Assembly (NCBI GenBank): GCA_042569785.1
Contig: JBHPGW010000057.1
Location: 1 to 16,393 of the forward strand
DNA length: 16,393 bases
Source of the DNA: JBHPGW01 sp042569785
GTDB taxonomy: Bacteria; Planctomycetota; Phycisphaerae; Sedimentisphaerales; Anaerobacaceae
Direction: 5' to 3'
Every line of letters begins with the position of its first letter. Position 1 is the first letter of the stretch. Under the pieces are notes generated by a model. The model was given only the letters and a program-made list of their open reading frames with translations, was not told the DNA's origin and made no database searches. Positions 1 through 6,284 of this stretch are shown piece after piece. The translations under genes and the position numbers were made by a program.

Positions 1-1
1 A

Positions 2-64
2 AAGCGGCTTGTCGAGTATTTTATGGACGGAAATAAATTCGTATATCGTATTGTGAGAAAGTAA
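2..64 (+). CDS. 3' end of an unidentified gene (partial)
   Basis: One frame is open from the window edge to a TAA at 62-64 and reads KRLVEYFMDGNKFVYRIVRK. The mix of charged and aromatic residues looks like a genuine protein C-terminus. A second frame is open to about position 56, so the choice rests on composition alone. The stop lies 37 nt before the ATG of the GH10-like gene, so the two could share a transcript. Twenty residues are too few to assign a family. Confidence 0.4.
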   Translation, partial: KRLVEYFMDGNKFVYRIVRK

Positions 65-101
65 AATAATAAAAAGGAAAAATTTGAAAGGAGATTCTAT
101 T

Positions 102-1481
102 ATGGCCAGACAAAGTTTAGCTGTTATAACAATCTTAAGTTTGTCGCTTTTGTGGAACTGTTCATTCGCAGACGCGGCTGTCAGTCCCGGCAAGCTGATA
201 GACAGGGGTATGTCGATAGATAAGGCGATCGACACAGCGATCGAGCAGAACAGGAAAGGAGACTTTTCTGTCAGCATCCTTGGTGCCCCGGCCGGTACAA
301 AGGTCGAGTATACTTTGACAAGCCTGGATTTTGATTTGGGGACGATTCTGTATCGGTCTTGTTTTTTGAAGCCTGAGACTGACCCCGACCGGATACAGAT
401 GCTGGATAAGATCGAAAAATACTTCAATTCCATCCTGGTTCCTCTTTTCTGGCATACTACCGAGCCCAACCAAAACCAGATAGACCATACTGCTTTTTTG
501 CAGGTTTCCCGTTGGGCCAAAGAGCACGGCAAAAAGACCTTCGGTCATGCTCTGTTCTATGGGCCCGGCGACAAAGCTCTGGACGACTGTGATATTATCG
601 ATGCCGGAAAAAAACAATTTGTTCAGCCTTGGGTTCAGACGCTGGATAAAAAGCAGCTTGAGCAGGCGATGAAACGATACCTTGATGAATCTTTGCCGCT
701 CTATGAAGGTTTGGTGGCCAGATACACACTGAATAACGAGACACTGAACCACAGAGGCAGCGGCATCCCGATAGACTATTTTAGTAAGAAACTTGGTTTC
801 AAAAACCTGGCACCGTATTTCAAGTGGGCCAGGGACGCTGCGCCAGGGACAAGTTTCTATACCAACGAAAACTGTATTCTGGCTGCTATAGATGACGCAG
901 GCAACCACTCGACGCCGTATTATGTTAAAATGATAAAGGAGCTGATCATCTCAGGTGCTGATGTAGGCGGTATTAGTATTCAGGGACATTTCTTCGGTAC
1001 CAGGGTTCCACCAACCAAAGAGATTTGGGAAAAACTCGATGCTCTTTCGGTCTTTAATCTGCCGATACTGATAACAGAGTTTGGTGTTCAGACAGGTGAC
1101 GTCCAGCAATACGCGGAAGATCTGCATCGGTTCTACCGAACATGCCTTGCTCATCCGGCTGTGGAAGGAGTGATCCGATGGGGCATTTGGGAACCGGATA
1201 TGTGGCCAAAGAAACATCAGCTCGACAAAACGAGTTTTTATACTCACGACCCTGAAATGCATCTGTGGAGCAAAGACTGGACACCGAATCAGGCAGCCAA
1301 AGTTTACATCGATCTTGTCACGAAAGAATGGATGACCAGAGGGACCGGCAAGACAAACGATGCCGGACAAATTAAATTCCGAGGCTTCTACGGAACTTAC
1401 AGAATTGATGTTGCCGGGAAGGAATTCACAGTTGAGTTTAAGCAGCCCCTGCCACAACAGAAAGTCATTACACTGCCATAA
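102..1481 (+). CDS. Secreted GH10-like glycoside hydrolase (endo-xylanase family, divergent)
   Basis: The ATG at 102 is preferred over an in-frame TTG at 84 because AAAGGAG lies 8 nt before it; the product is 459 residues. Residues 1-25 form a signal peptide (MARQ, hydrophobic core, ADA before a likely cleavage site), so it is exported. The following segment (about 35-85) resembles the N-terminal region found before the barrel in planctomycete GH10-like proteins. The barrel spans about 90-410. Glu213 in LNNET matches the GH10 acid/base (usually VNE), and Glu326 in ITEFG matches the nucleophile (usually ITELD). FYTNEN, ISIQGH and GIWEPDMW match other GH10 landmarks (NDY, GLQxH, WGxxDxxSW). Residues about 413-459 form a small C-terminal beta domain containing GFYGTYRI. 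Family chemistry is retaining hydrolysis of beta-1,4-xylan-like glycans. Because the motifs diverge, the substrate is uncertain. GH10 fold is likely; xylanase activity is inference. Confidence 0.75.
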   Translation: MARQSLAVITILSLSLLWNCSFADAAVSPGKLIDRGMSIDKAIDTAIEQNRKGDFSVSILGAPAGTKVEYTLTSLDFDLGTILYRSCFLKPETDPDRIQMLDKIEKYFNSILVPLFWHTTEPNQNQIDHTAFLQVSRWAKEHGKKTFGHALFYGPGDKALDDCDIIDAGKKQFVQPWVQTLDKKQLEQAMKRYLDESLPLYEGLVARYTLNNETLNHRGSGIPIDYFSKKLGFKNLAPYFKWARDAAPGTSFYTNENCILAAIDDAGNHSTPYYVKMIKELIISGADVGGISIQGHFFGTRVPPTKEIWEKLDALSVFNLPILITEFGVQTGDVQQYAEDLHRFYRTCLAHPAVEGVIRWGIWEPDMWPKKHQLDKTSFYTHDPEMHLWSKDWTPNQAAKVYIDLVTKEWMTRGTGKTNDAGQIKFRGFYGTYRIDVAGKEFTVEFKQPLPQQKVITLP

Positions 1482-1566
1482 AGAATTATGGCAAAAATTG
1501 AAGGAATTCAGAAGCTCGCAAAGCTGCCTGGGAAAGGTAAATTCTTGGCAGTTCAAGGTACGTTTT

Positions 1567-1608
1567 TCTCTACTTTCTACTCACTATTTTCTACTCACTA
1601 TTTTCTAC
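1567..1608. repeat. 7-bp-period tandem array (TTTCTAC/TCACTAT)
   Basis: Six consecutive heptamers can be read: TCTCTAC, TTTCTAC, TCACTAT, TTTCTAC, TCACTAT, TTTCTAC. The last five also read as a perfect 14-bp unit repeated two and a half times from 1574. It belongs with the other heptamer-period spacers in this window but has its own sequence. Confidence 0.8.
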
Positions 1609-1614
1609 TGCTCT

Positions 1615-1685
1615 GTGTGTGAGTTTTTTTGCCAGAAAAAAATCTCACACACCTCTCTGTTTTTAAGGTGTGGCCACGTTTTTTT
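1615..1685 (+). terminator. Overlapping alternative hairpins with T-tract; possible terminator or attenuator
   Basis: Hairpin 1: GTGTGTGAG plus T7 (1615-1630) pairs with A7 plus CTCACACAC (1636-1652), with a GCCAG loop and one bulged T. Hairpin 2: CACACCT (1648-1654) pairs with AGGTGTG (1666-1672) and is followed by GCCACG and T7 at 1679-1685. The two share bases 1648-1652 and so exclude each other. Hairpin 2 with the T7 could end transcription of the GH10-like gene; hairpin 1 would act as the antiterminator. The 6-nt gap before the T-tract makes it an imperfect terminator. Confidence 0.4.
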
Positions 1686-1840
1686 GCTTGCTTTTTGAAG
1701 AAATATTGTTAAATTAGGGAAGAAAGTTGAAAAAAATAGAAAAAAATGGAACACTTCGTTGCTTTTGCGCATCATTATAAGCGGAAAGTAAGCAAAATTC
1801 GGAAAAATATTGTAAAAACGCAGGAAAGGATGTTGTTGTT

Positions 1841-2638
1841 ATGAAAAGAAAAGGTTTTACATTAGTTGAGTTGCTGGTGGTGATCGCGATCATCGCGCTG
1901 TTGATGTCACTGCTGATGCCGGCGTTGAATAAGGCCAAAGAGCAGGCGAAGAGGGTCTGGTGCCTGGCGAATCAGCGTGGGACCATGATATGTGTACGTA
2001 CATATAGTCTGAGTAATGAAGACTACCTGCCACTTGGACGCAGCAGGCATGCGGGTGCGTATATGAGTATACTCGACTTGCCTGTTCTATTGGTGGATGA
2101 GGGTCTTTCCCCAAAAGGCCTGCATTGTCCAGGTGACATTAGAAAACCGGGCGCAGTTACAGCCTGGATGGAAATCTGGTACGATAACTCCGACGGTTTT
2201 GTTCCTGATTGCTGGATAAATGAGACTATACCTGCCTGGACAAGTCAACGTCCTGACTTTAGTTATTCCTGGCCAAACAAGATGTTCAGTGCGGTTGACC
2301 CGGAGACAAGAATGCTTTTTCCCCACGCAGAACGCCAACTTAAAGCCTGGAAGCTTGAGGATGTCAAACATCCATCGAGATTGATCGCTTACGGCGACTT
2401 TAACTATCCGGTAGACGGCACGTATCAGTGGGCTCATTGCCCTTCGGGTCCGGCAATGAAAGGTATTGCAGGCGGTTTTATTGATGGACATGCAAAGTTC
2501 CATTTTACATCTGAGTTGGACAGGGAAAGATGGCAGGAATTTGACGGGTATAACATCGATTATGTAGGTAGTTATGGTACGGACTATTATAACATAGGCA
2601 ATACAATCGACGGTATTAAAGGCTATGATGTGAAGTAA
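1841..2638 (+). CDS. Type II pseudopilin-like protein with N-terminal methylation motif
   Basis: ATG 1841 follows AGGAAAGGA by 10 nt; the product is 265 residues. The N-terminus MKRKG/FTLVELLVV is a textbook prepilin peptidase site: cleavage after Gly5, with Glu10 as the +5 residue of the mature protein. Hydrophobic residues to about 28 form the single membrane/assembly helix. The C-terminal part carries LHCPGD (about 95-100), KHPSRLIAYGDF (176-187) and a terminal IDGH (214-217). These match the large planctomycete family of prepilin-like proteins ending in a His-spacer-DG motif. Here the nearest His (199) lies 15 residues before DG, not the nine of the textbook motif. No secretion ATPase, assembly protein or peptidase gene is nearby. 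Related proteins often occur as many lone copies per genome, so the role (envelope filament, secretion accessory) is unknown. Family call is secure. Confidence 0.85.
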   Translation: MKRKGFTLVELLVVIAIIALLMSLLMPALNKAKEQAKRVWCLANQRGTMICVRTYSLSNEDYLPLGRSRHAGAYMSILDLPVLLVDEGLSPKGLHCPGDIRKPGAVTAWMEIWYDNSDGFVPDCWINETIPAWTSQRPDFSYSWPNKMFSAVDPETRMLFPHAERQLKAWKLEDVKHPSRLIAYGDFNYPVDGTYQWAHCPSGPAMKGIAGGFIDGHAKFHFTSELDRERWQEFDGYNIDYVGSYGTDYYNIGNTIDGIKGYDVK

Positions 2639-2663
2639 TGGAGCAGTATCTTGGGAGCAATCG

Positions 2664-3413
2664 TTACTCGGCGAGGTGTCTTACTATTCCGCAGGCTCTG
2701 CGTAGGATAATATCTGCTTTTCTTGGGGTATCTGTGGGGCCGGCATTGTAATCGATGTCCATTACCTCGATGAATTCTGAGGTGTAATCTTTCAGTACGC
2801 CGACAAGTTCGATCGTTTTGCCGTCTTTGACCTGTTCAATTACGACCTTTCGGCCAATGTGGCGTTCTAATAGAGGTTCATAGGCGGTAGTGACCGAGCT
2901 AATCAGTTCCTGTTTCATCTGTGAGACGTATTTGTCCTGGCTGGTAAGCATTGCTCCCGATGGTGTGGTTTTCTTTGCGTGACTGATCAGGACATTGACG
3001 GCTTCCATAATCGAATCGCGGACTGTTTTAAAAACGTTTCTAACTCTTCGTCCGAGCTTTTTGAAAAACTTCGGATGGTAGGTTCTTTCCAGATCGCTGT
3101 CCCTTCTTGTCCTGTCAGAGCCGCTAAGCTGATCGTGAAACCGAATCAAAGCCTGAATATTTGAATATTCCTGCTTGTAAAGGATGAAACTGGTCTCGTC
3201 ATGGCCCTGGTCGTCTTTGTGAGGATTTTCATAGACCAGTTCAAGGCCGGTATTTTCAACGCGTAATTTGCCCCAGATAATCTTTTCGGGCGTGTATTTA
3301 AGTGTAACGAGATAATTGGCAAAGTCCTTTAGACATCTATCCCTTTTTGTTCTCGCGACAAAGGCCCCTACGAAGGTTGCCAGCACGATAAAAATAATGG
3401 TTGTTGCAAACAT
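2664..3413 (-). CDS. Membrane-anchored protein of unknown function with possible Sm-like C-terminal domain
   Basis: The ATG at 3413 has AAAGGA 7 nt upstream; the product is 249 residues. Residues 3-20 are one hydrophobic helix followed by positive residues (RTKRDR), suggesting an N-terminal anchor with the bulk in the cytoplasm. Residues 25-95 are mixed alpha/beta. Residues 98-150 are very basic (many Arg/Lys) and could contact nucleic acid or lipid head groups. Residues about 180-245 alternate beta-prone segments (GRKVVIEQ, IELVGVLKDY, FIEVMDIDY, ADIILRRACGIV), which recalls a small five-stranded barrel of the Sm/PRC kind. That is a pattern-level guess, not a family match. The gene is alone on its strand, converges with the pseudopilin gene and diverges from the phosphoesterase gene. 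No function is assigned. Confidence 0.8.
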   Translation of the reverse strand: MFATTIIFIVLATFVGAFVARTKRDRCLKDFANYLVTLKYTPEKIIWGKLRVENTGLELVYENPHKDDQGHDETSFILYKQEYSNIQALIRFHDQLSGSDRTRRDSDLERTYHPKFFKKLGRRVRNVFKTVRDSIMEAVNVLISHAKKTTPSGAMLTSQDKYVSQMKQELISSVTTAYEPLLERHIGRKVVIEQVKDGKTIELVGVLKDYTSEFIEVMDIDYNAGPTDTPRKADIILRRACGIVRHLAE

Positions 3414-3441
3414 AATTTAATCCTTTTTAATCACCCCGTAA

Positions 3442-3470
3442 AGGCTAACGCAGGCAATAAGTAATGTCAA
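3442..3470 (-). promoter_or_regulatory. Predicted sigma-70-type promoter for the membrane protein gene
   Basis: Read on the minus strand, a perfect TTGACA (3465-3470) is followed after 17 nt by TAGCCT (3442-3447). Transcription would start near 3435, giving a leader of about 20 nt that includes the AAAGGA ribosome site. The -10 element matches the consensus at only three positions. Confidence 0.5.
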
Positions 3471-3524
3471 ATATAAAAAATGCTGGTTTTAAGGGGATTA
3501 TTTGGAGATTTTTTTTGAACAGTA

Positions 3525-3553
3525 TTTACCTGAGTGGGTAAATGTGGTATAAT
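3525..3553 (+). promoter_or_regulatory. Predicted extended -10 promoter for the phosphoesterase gene
   Basis: TTTACC (3525-3530), a 17-nt spacer and a perfect TATAAT (3548-3553) preceded by TGG form an extended -10 promoter. Transcription would begin near 3560. This lies inside the open frame that begins at GTG 3534, so it bears directly on where the protein starts. Confidence 0.6.
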
Positions 3554-4526
3554 CCCCGTTTCATTATTAATTGAGGCAGGTGGTAATATTCGAAGGTTAA
3601 TAAAAAAGGCTGTTTGCGGCCAAACGAGAAGACATATTGGCGGCACAGCAGCAGGTCGTTTTCTGGGGCTTTGTACTTCATGGGCGGTTGATACTCTTGG
3701 CCATGGGCGAGAATGGATCGAGGTGGTGGAGTTGGATCTGCACCTTGCGAATTTAGCAAAACAGTTTCGGGGGATGCGAGTAGTTCATATCAGTGATCTT
3801 CATTGCGGCAGATCGGTAAGCAGTAAATATCTTCGGCACTGCATCGAACGGGTTAATGAGCTCGATGCTGATATTGTTCTGCTGACAGGCGACTATATAA
3901 CTTATGACGTTTACGGCAGGTTCGGTAAAAAAATTGTGGAGCTTATGGGCGATATATCGAGCCGTCATGGAACTTACGCATGTATGGGCAATCACGATTA
4001 CGGCGTCGACGGCATTACCGGTTCGCTGCGTCATAGGCGACTTGGCAAACTGATCGATGGAATGAAAGACTGTGGGATTAATGTTCTGCGTAATGAGTCA
4101 GCGGTTTTGGAAAGATCGGGCGGACAACTGTGGTTTGTCGGGCTTGGCGATCTTTGGGCCGGCGATTTCAAACCACATAGAGCCTTCGCCGATATCGATA
4201 GCGATGATACGGTGATTGCGTTAGCGCACAATCCAGAAAGTGTAAACCACATGAAAGATTTTGATTATGACGCTGTTCTCTGCGGACATACTCACGGTGC
4301 ACCTTTGCAGTTTTCACTGTTGCGAAAGAAGTCGCTTTTGAATAGGCACGATTATTATTCAGGGCTTTACGATCTTGGCGACAAAAAGCTGTACGTAAAT
4401 CGAGGCCTGGGGCGATTGGGCAGATTGTTCTTTAACGCGAGTCCTGAAATCACGGTATTCAACCTTTGTGACAGACCCAAGGCCAAGCTCGTCGATGCTC
4501 AGAGTCTTCTGAAATCACAAGTTTAG
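3534..4526 (+). CDS. Calcineurin-like metallophosphoesterase, YkuE/YaeI type; start uncertain
   Basis: Numbering is from GTG 3534 (330 residues). The two-metal phosphoesterase motifs are all present: SDLHCG (Asp88, His90), TGDYI (Asp120), GNHDYG (Asn153, His154), AHNPES (His232) and GHTHGAP (His252, His254). The segment WIEVVELDLH..LAKQFRGMRVVHIS is typical of the YkuE/YaeI group of membrane-associated phosphoesterases, some of which act on lipid-linked substrates; the substrate here is unknown. The start is doubtful. GTG 3534 has no ribosome site and precedes the predicted transcription start near 3560. The first ordinary start after that is GTG 3723, which would remove the conserved WIEV. 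Non-standard starts such as ATT 3588 (after AGGTGG) would fit the domain better. A weakly hydrophobic stretch (about 35-52) could be an N-terminal anchor. Function class is certain, 5' end is not. Confidence 0.88.
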   Translation: MGKCGIIPVSLLIEAGGNIRRLIKKAVCGQTRRHIGGTAAGRFLGLCTSWAVDTLGHGREWIEVVELDLHLANLAKQFRGMRVVHISDLHCGRSVSSKYLRHCIERVNELDADIVLLTGDYITYDVYGRFGKKIVELMGDISSRHGTYACMGNHDYGVDGITGSLRHRRLGKLIDGMKDCGINVLRNESAVLERSGGQLWFVGLGDLWAGDFKPHRAFADIDSDDTVIALAHNPESVNHMKDFDYDAVLCGHTHGAPLQFSLLRKKSLLNRHDYYSGLYDLGDKKLYVNRGLGRLGRLFFNASPEITVFNLCDRPKAKLVDAQSLLKSQV

Positions 4527-4667
4527 TTGTCAATTTTTGAACAAAATTTCAATACCTTTGGCTTCACGGAGATGGTATTGCTCGCTCCATTCAGCTGTAC
4601 AAGGACAAGTTTTAGATTGAGGGGGTATAGTTTGGGGGGAAATTTTTTAAGATTATCTGCTGGGGGG

Positions 4668-4696
4668 TTGCTTTTGCTGGTCAATTCTGGTATAAT
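4668..4696 (+). promoter_or_regulatory. Predicted extended -10 promoter of the pyrRBC operon
   Basis: TTGCTT (4668-4673), 17 nt, then TATAAT (4691-4696) with an upstream TGG. The start would be near 4703, giving a leader of only about 27 nt before pyrR. Such a short leader has no room for the PyrR-binding attenuator hairpin. The 203-bp gap upstream (4527-4729) also holds three G-runs (4621-4625, 4634-4639, 4662-4667) but no gene and no clear terminator for the preceding gene. Confidence 0.6.
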
Positions 4697-4729
4697 AATA
4701 TAACTGTCTATCGGTTAAGGAATTGTTTA

Positions 4730-5257
4730 ATGAAAGTGCTATTGAACAGCGAACAGATCGCTCGGATACTTGGTGATTTGACGGGTAAAGTCCTTTCTGA
4801 TAGCCTTGAGGGGGCTCAAATCGCTGTTATTGGTGTTCGCAGCAGAGGTGAAATCCTTGCTCAGCGGCTTTGCTCGCAGATATCGGCACAAACAGGGGTT
4901 GAAATTCCATGCGGTACGCTTGATATAACTCTCTATCGTGACGACCTGAATTCTCCTCAAGGCGATAGTCAGCCTCAAGTCAGGACCACTGAGATCGGAT
5001 TCGATATAGACGATAAGGTGATCATTCTCGTTGACGATGTGTTACATACCGGCAGGTCCACCAGAGCAGCATTGGATGCGCTGATAGACCTGGGCAGACC
5101 CAAAGTTATCAAGCTGGCGGTCCTTGTGGAGCGAGCCGGCAGAGAGTTCCCGATACAGGCAGATTACACAGGCTTGAAAGCTGATGTACAAGCTAACGAA
5201 ACGGTACAGGTTAGTCTTATCGAGTCTGACGGTAAGGACGAAGTAGTGATAGAATAA
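4730..5257 (+). CDS. pyrR: PyrR: pyrimidine regulatory protein / uracil phosphoribosyltransferase
   Basis: ATG 4730 has AAGGA 8 nt upstream; 175 residues is the normal PyrR length. The type I phosphoribosyltransferase fold is marked by VIGVRSRGEILA (33-44) and the PRPP-binding loop IILVDDVLHTGRST (98-111), followed by VLVERAGREFPI (131-142). In many bacteria PyrR binds pyr mRNA in the presence of UMP and also converts uracil plus PRPP to UMP. First gene of a pyrR-pyrB-pyrC run, 39 nt before pyrB. Neither the short leader nor the pyrR-pyrB gap contains a sequence like the PyrR-binding loop, so RNA-level control of this operon is not visible. The enzyme may act mainly in uracil salvage, or control may occur elsewhere. 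Identification is firm. Confidence 0.95.
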   Translation: MKVLLNSEQIARILGDLTGKVLSDSLEGAQIAVIGVRSRGEILAQRLCSQISAQTGVEIPCGTLDITLYRDDLNSPQGDSQPQVRTTEIGFDIDDKVIILVDDVLHTGRSTRAALDALIDLGRPKVIKLAVLVERAGREFPIQADYTGLKADVQANETVQVSLIESDGKDEVVIE

Positions 5258-5296
5258 AATTAAAATAAAATACTGGATACGCGGGATAAGGAAATC

Positions 5297-6259
5297 ATGG
5301 CGTTGAAGAAGAAAAAGAGTAAGCATTTCCAGTGGACACGTGAACATTTGTTAGGGTTGCGTGACCTTAGCGCCGAGGAGATCAGCTATATTCTTGACAC
5401 AGCCGAAGGATTTGAGCAGATCAGTAAACGCTCGATCAAGAAGGCTCCGACATTACGGGGCAGGGTTGTGGTGAATCTGTTCTTCGAGGATAGCACACGG
5501 ACCAGTAACAGCTTTAAAATAGCGGCGAGCAGATTGAGCGCCGATGTTGTCGAATTTACGAAGAAGTCGAGCTCTGTGAGTAAGGGTGAGACTCTTTTGG
5601 ACACGGCCAGGAATCTCGAAGCGATGGGGATCGATATCGTTGTGATCCGCCATGGCGCCGGAGGAGTGCCGGAATTTCTCAGCAGGAATATCGACGCTTG
5701 CGTGGTCAATGCAGGTGACGGCTATTGCGAACATCCAACGCAGGCGCTGCTGGATGTTTATACCATCCGCAAAAAACGTGGTACTCTCGAGGGCTTGAAG
5801 ATCGCTATCGTTGGCGACATCGCACACTCTCGTGTCGCTCGCAGTGATATGTGGGCGATGACCAAGCTCGGCGCAGAAGTTACATTTGTCGGGCCCCCTA
5901 CTCTTATGCCGAGTCAGGTTTCTCGTTTGCCGGTAAAGGTGAGCTATTCGCTCGATGAGGTTATCGAAAAGGTTGACGTTATCAATATGCTTCGTATCCA
6001 GTTCGAGCGGCAAAGCGGTAATCCATTTCCGTCGGTTCGTGAATATTCGCATTATTTCGGCCTGACGGTCGACAGAATGAAAAAGGCGAAATCCGACATC
6101 CTTGTAATGCACCCGGGGCCGATCAATAGAGGCCTTGAAATAGAAAGCGAAGTCGCTGACGGTAAAAACAGCGTTATTCTCGATCAGGTCACTAACGGCC
6201 TGGCGGTTCGGATGGCCGTACTATTTTTGGTTAATCAAGCAAAGAAAGTTAAAAGTTGA
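5297..6259 (+). CDS. pyrB: Aspartate carbamoyltransferase catalytic subunit
   Basis: Catalyses carbamoyl phosphate + aspartate to carbamoyl aspartate, the committed step of pyrimidine synthesis, in the cytoplasm as a trimer. The 320-residue protein starts at ATG 5297, with AAGGA 4 nt upstream (slightly close). Carbamoyl-phosphate-binding FFEDSTRTSNSF (62-73) carries the STRT signature, although the usual FEPSTRT is FEDSTRT here. Further landmarks are HPTQALLD (146-153), VGDIAHSRVARS (172-183), MLRIQFER (231-238) and MHPGPINRG (271-279). A basic head, ALKKKKSKH, precedes the first helix. No pyrI regulatory subunit gene follows, consistent with an unregulated or DHOase-associated class B/C enzyme. 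Length and motifs are complete. Confidence 0.96.
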   Translation: MALKKKKSKHFQWTREHLLGLRDLSAEEISYILDTAEGFEQISKRSIKKAPTLRGRVVVNLFFEDSTRTSNSFKIAASRLSADVVEFTKKSSSVSKGETLLDTARNLEAMGIDIVVIRHGAGGVPEFLSRNIDACVVNAGDGYCEHPTQALLDVYTIRKKRGTLEGLKIAIVGDIAHSRVARSDMWAMTKLGAEVTFVGPPTLMPSQVSRLPVKVSYSLDEVIEKVDVINMLRIQFERQSGNPFPSVREYSHYFGLTVDRMKKAKSDILVMHPGPINRGLEIESEVADGKNSVILDQVTNGLAVRMAVLFLVNQAKKVKS

Positions 6260-6275
6260 AGTGTAAAAGTCAAAA
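6248..6275. repeat. 7-bp-period array between pyrB and pyrC (GTYAAAA family)
   Basis: Four heptamers in register: GTTAAAA, GTTGAAG, TGTAAAA, GTCAAAA. The array covers the last pyrB codons, the stop at 6257-6259 and most of the gap. Its units reappear in opposite orientation downstream of asnS (11934-11968). Confidence 0.65.
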
Positions 6276-6284
6276 CCAAAGTTT

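Larger units (their letters stand above)
1482..1840 (+). other. 359-bp spacer between the GH10-like and pseudopilin genes
   Basis: No convincing gene is visible. The spacer holds a 7-bp-period array (1567-1608), two overlapping hairpins (1615-1652 and 1648-1672) followed by a T7 tract, and an A-rich stretch leading to the pseudopilin ribosome binding site AGGAAAGGA at 1822-1830. No promoter with good -35/-10 spacing was found. A 44-codon frame from ATG 1488 lacks a ribosome site and runs into the repeats, so it is not called. Confidence 0.6.

Noticed and set aside
102..161. Lipoprotein signal at Cys20 of the GH10-like protein
   Set aside because: LWNC is a poor lipobox (Asn at -1); an ordinary signal peptidase site at ADA fits better.
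162..908. Long minus-strand frame inside the GH10-like gene
   Set aside because: Antisense shadow; no recognisable domain, and the plus strand has signal peptide and GH10 motifs.
1488..1620. Small frame from ATG 1488 after the GH10-like gene
   Set aside because: No ribosome site; the second half simply translates the heptamer repeat.
4621..4667. G-quadruplex near pyrR
   Set aside because: Only three G-runs, with over 20 nt between the second and third, so no canonical quadruplex.
4703..4729. PyrR-binding attenuator or T-box leaders before pyrR and glyS
   Set aside because: Both predicted leaders are under 50 nt and contain no matching hairpin.
5453..6112. 219-codon minus-strand frame inside pyrB
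   Set aside because: Shadow of a fully conserved pyrB; no motif of its own.
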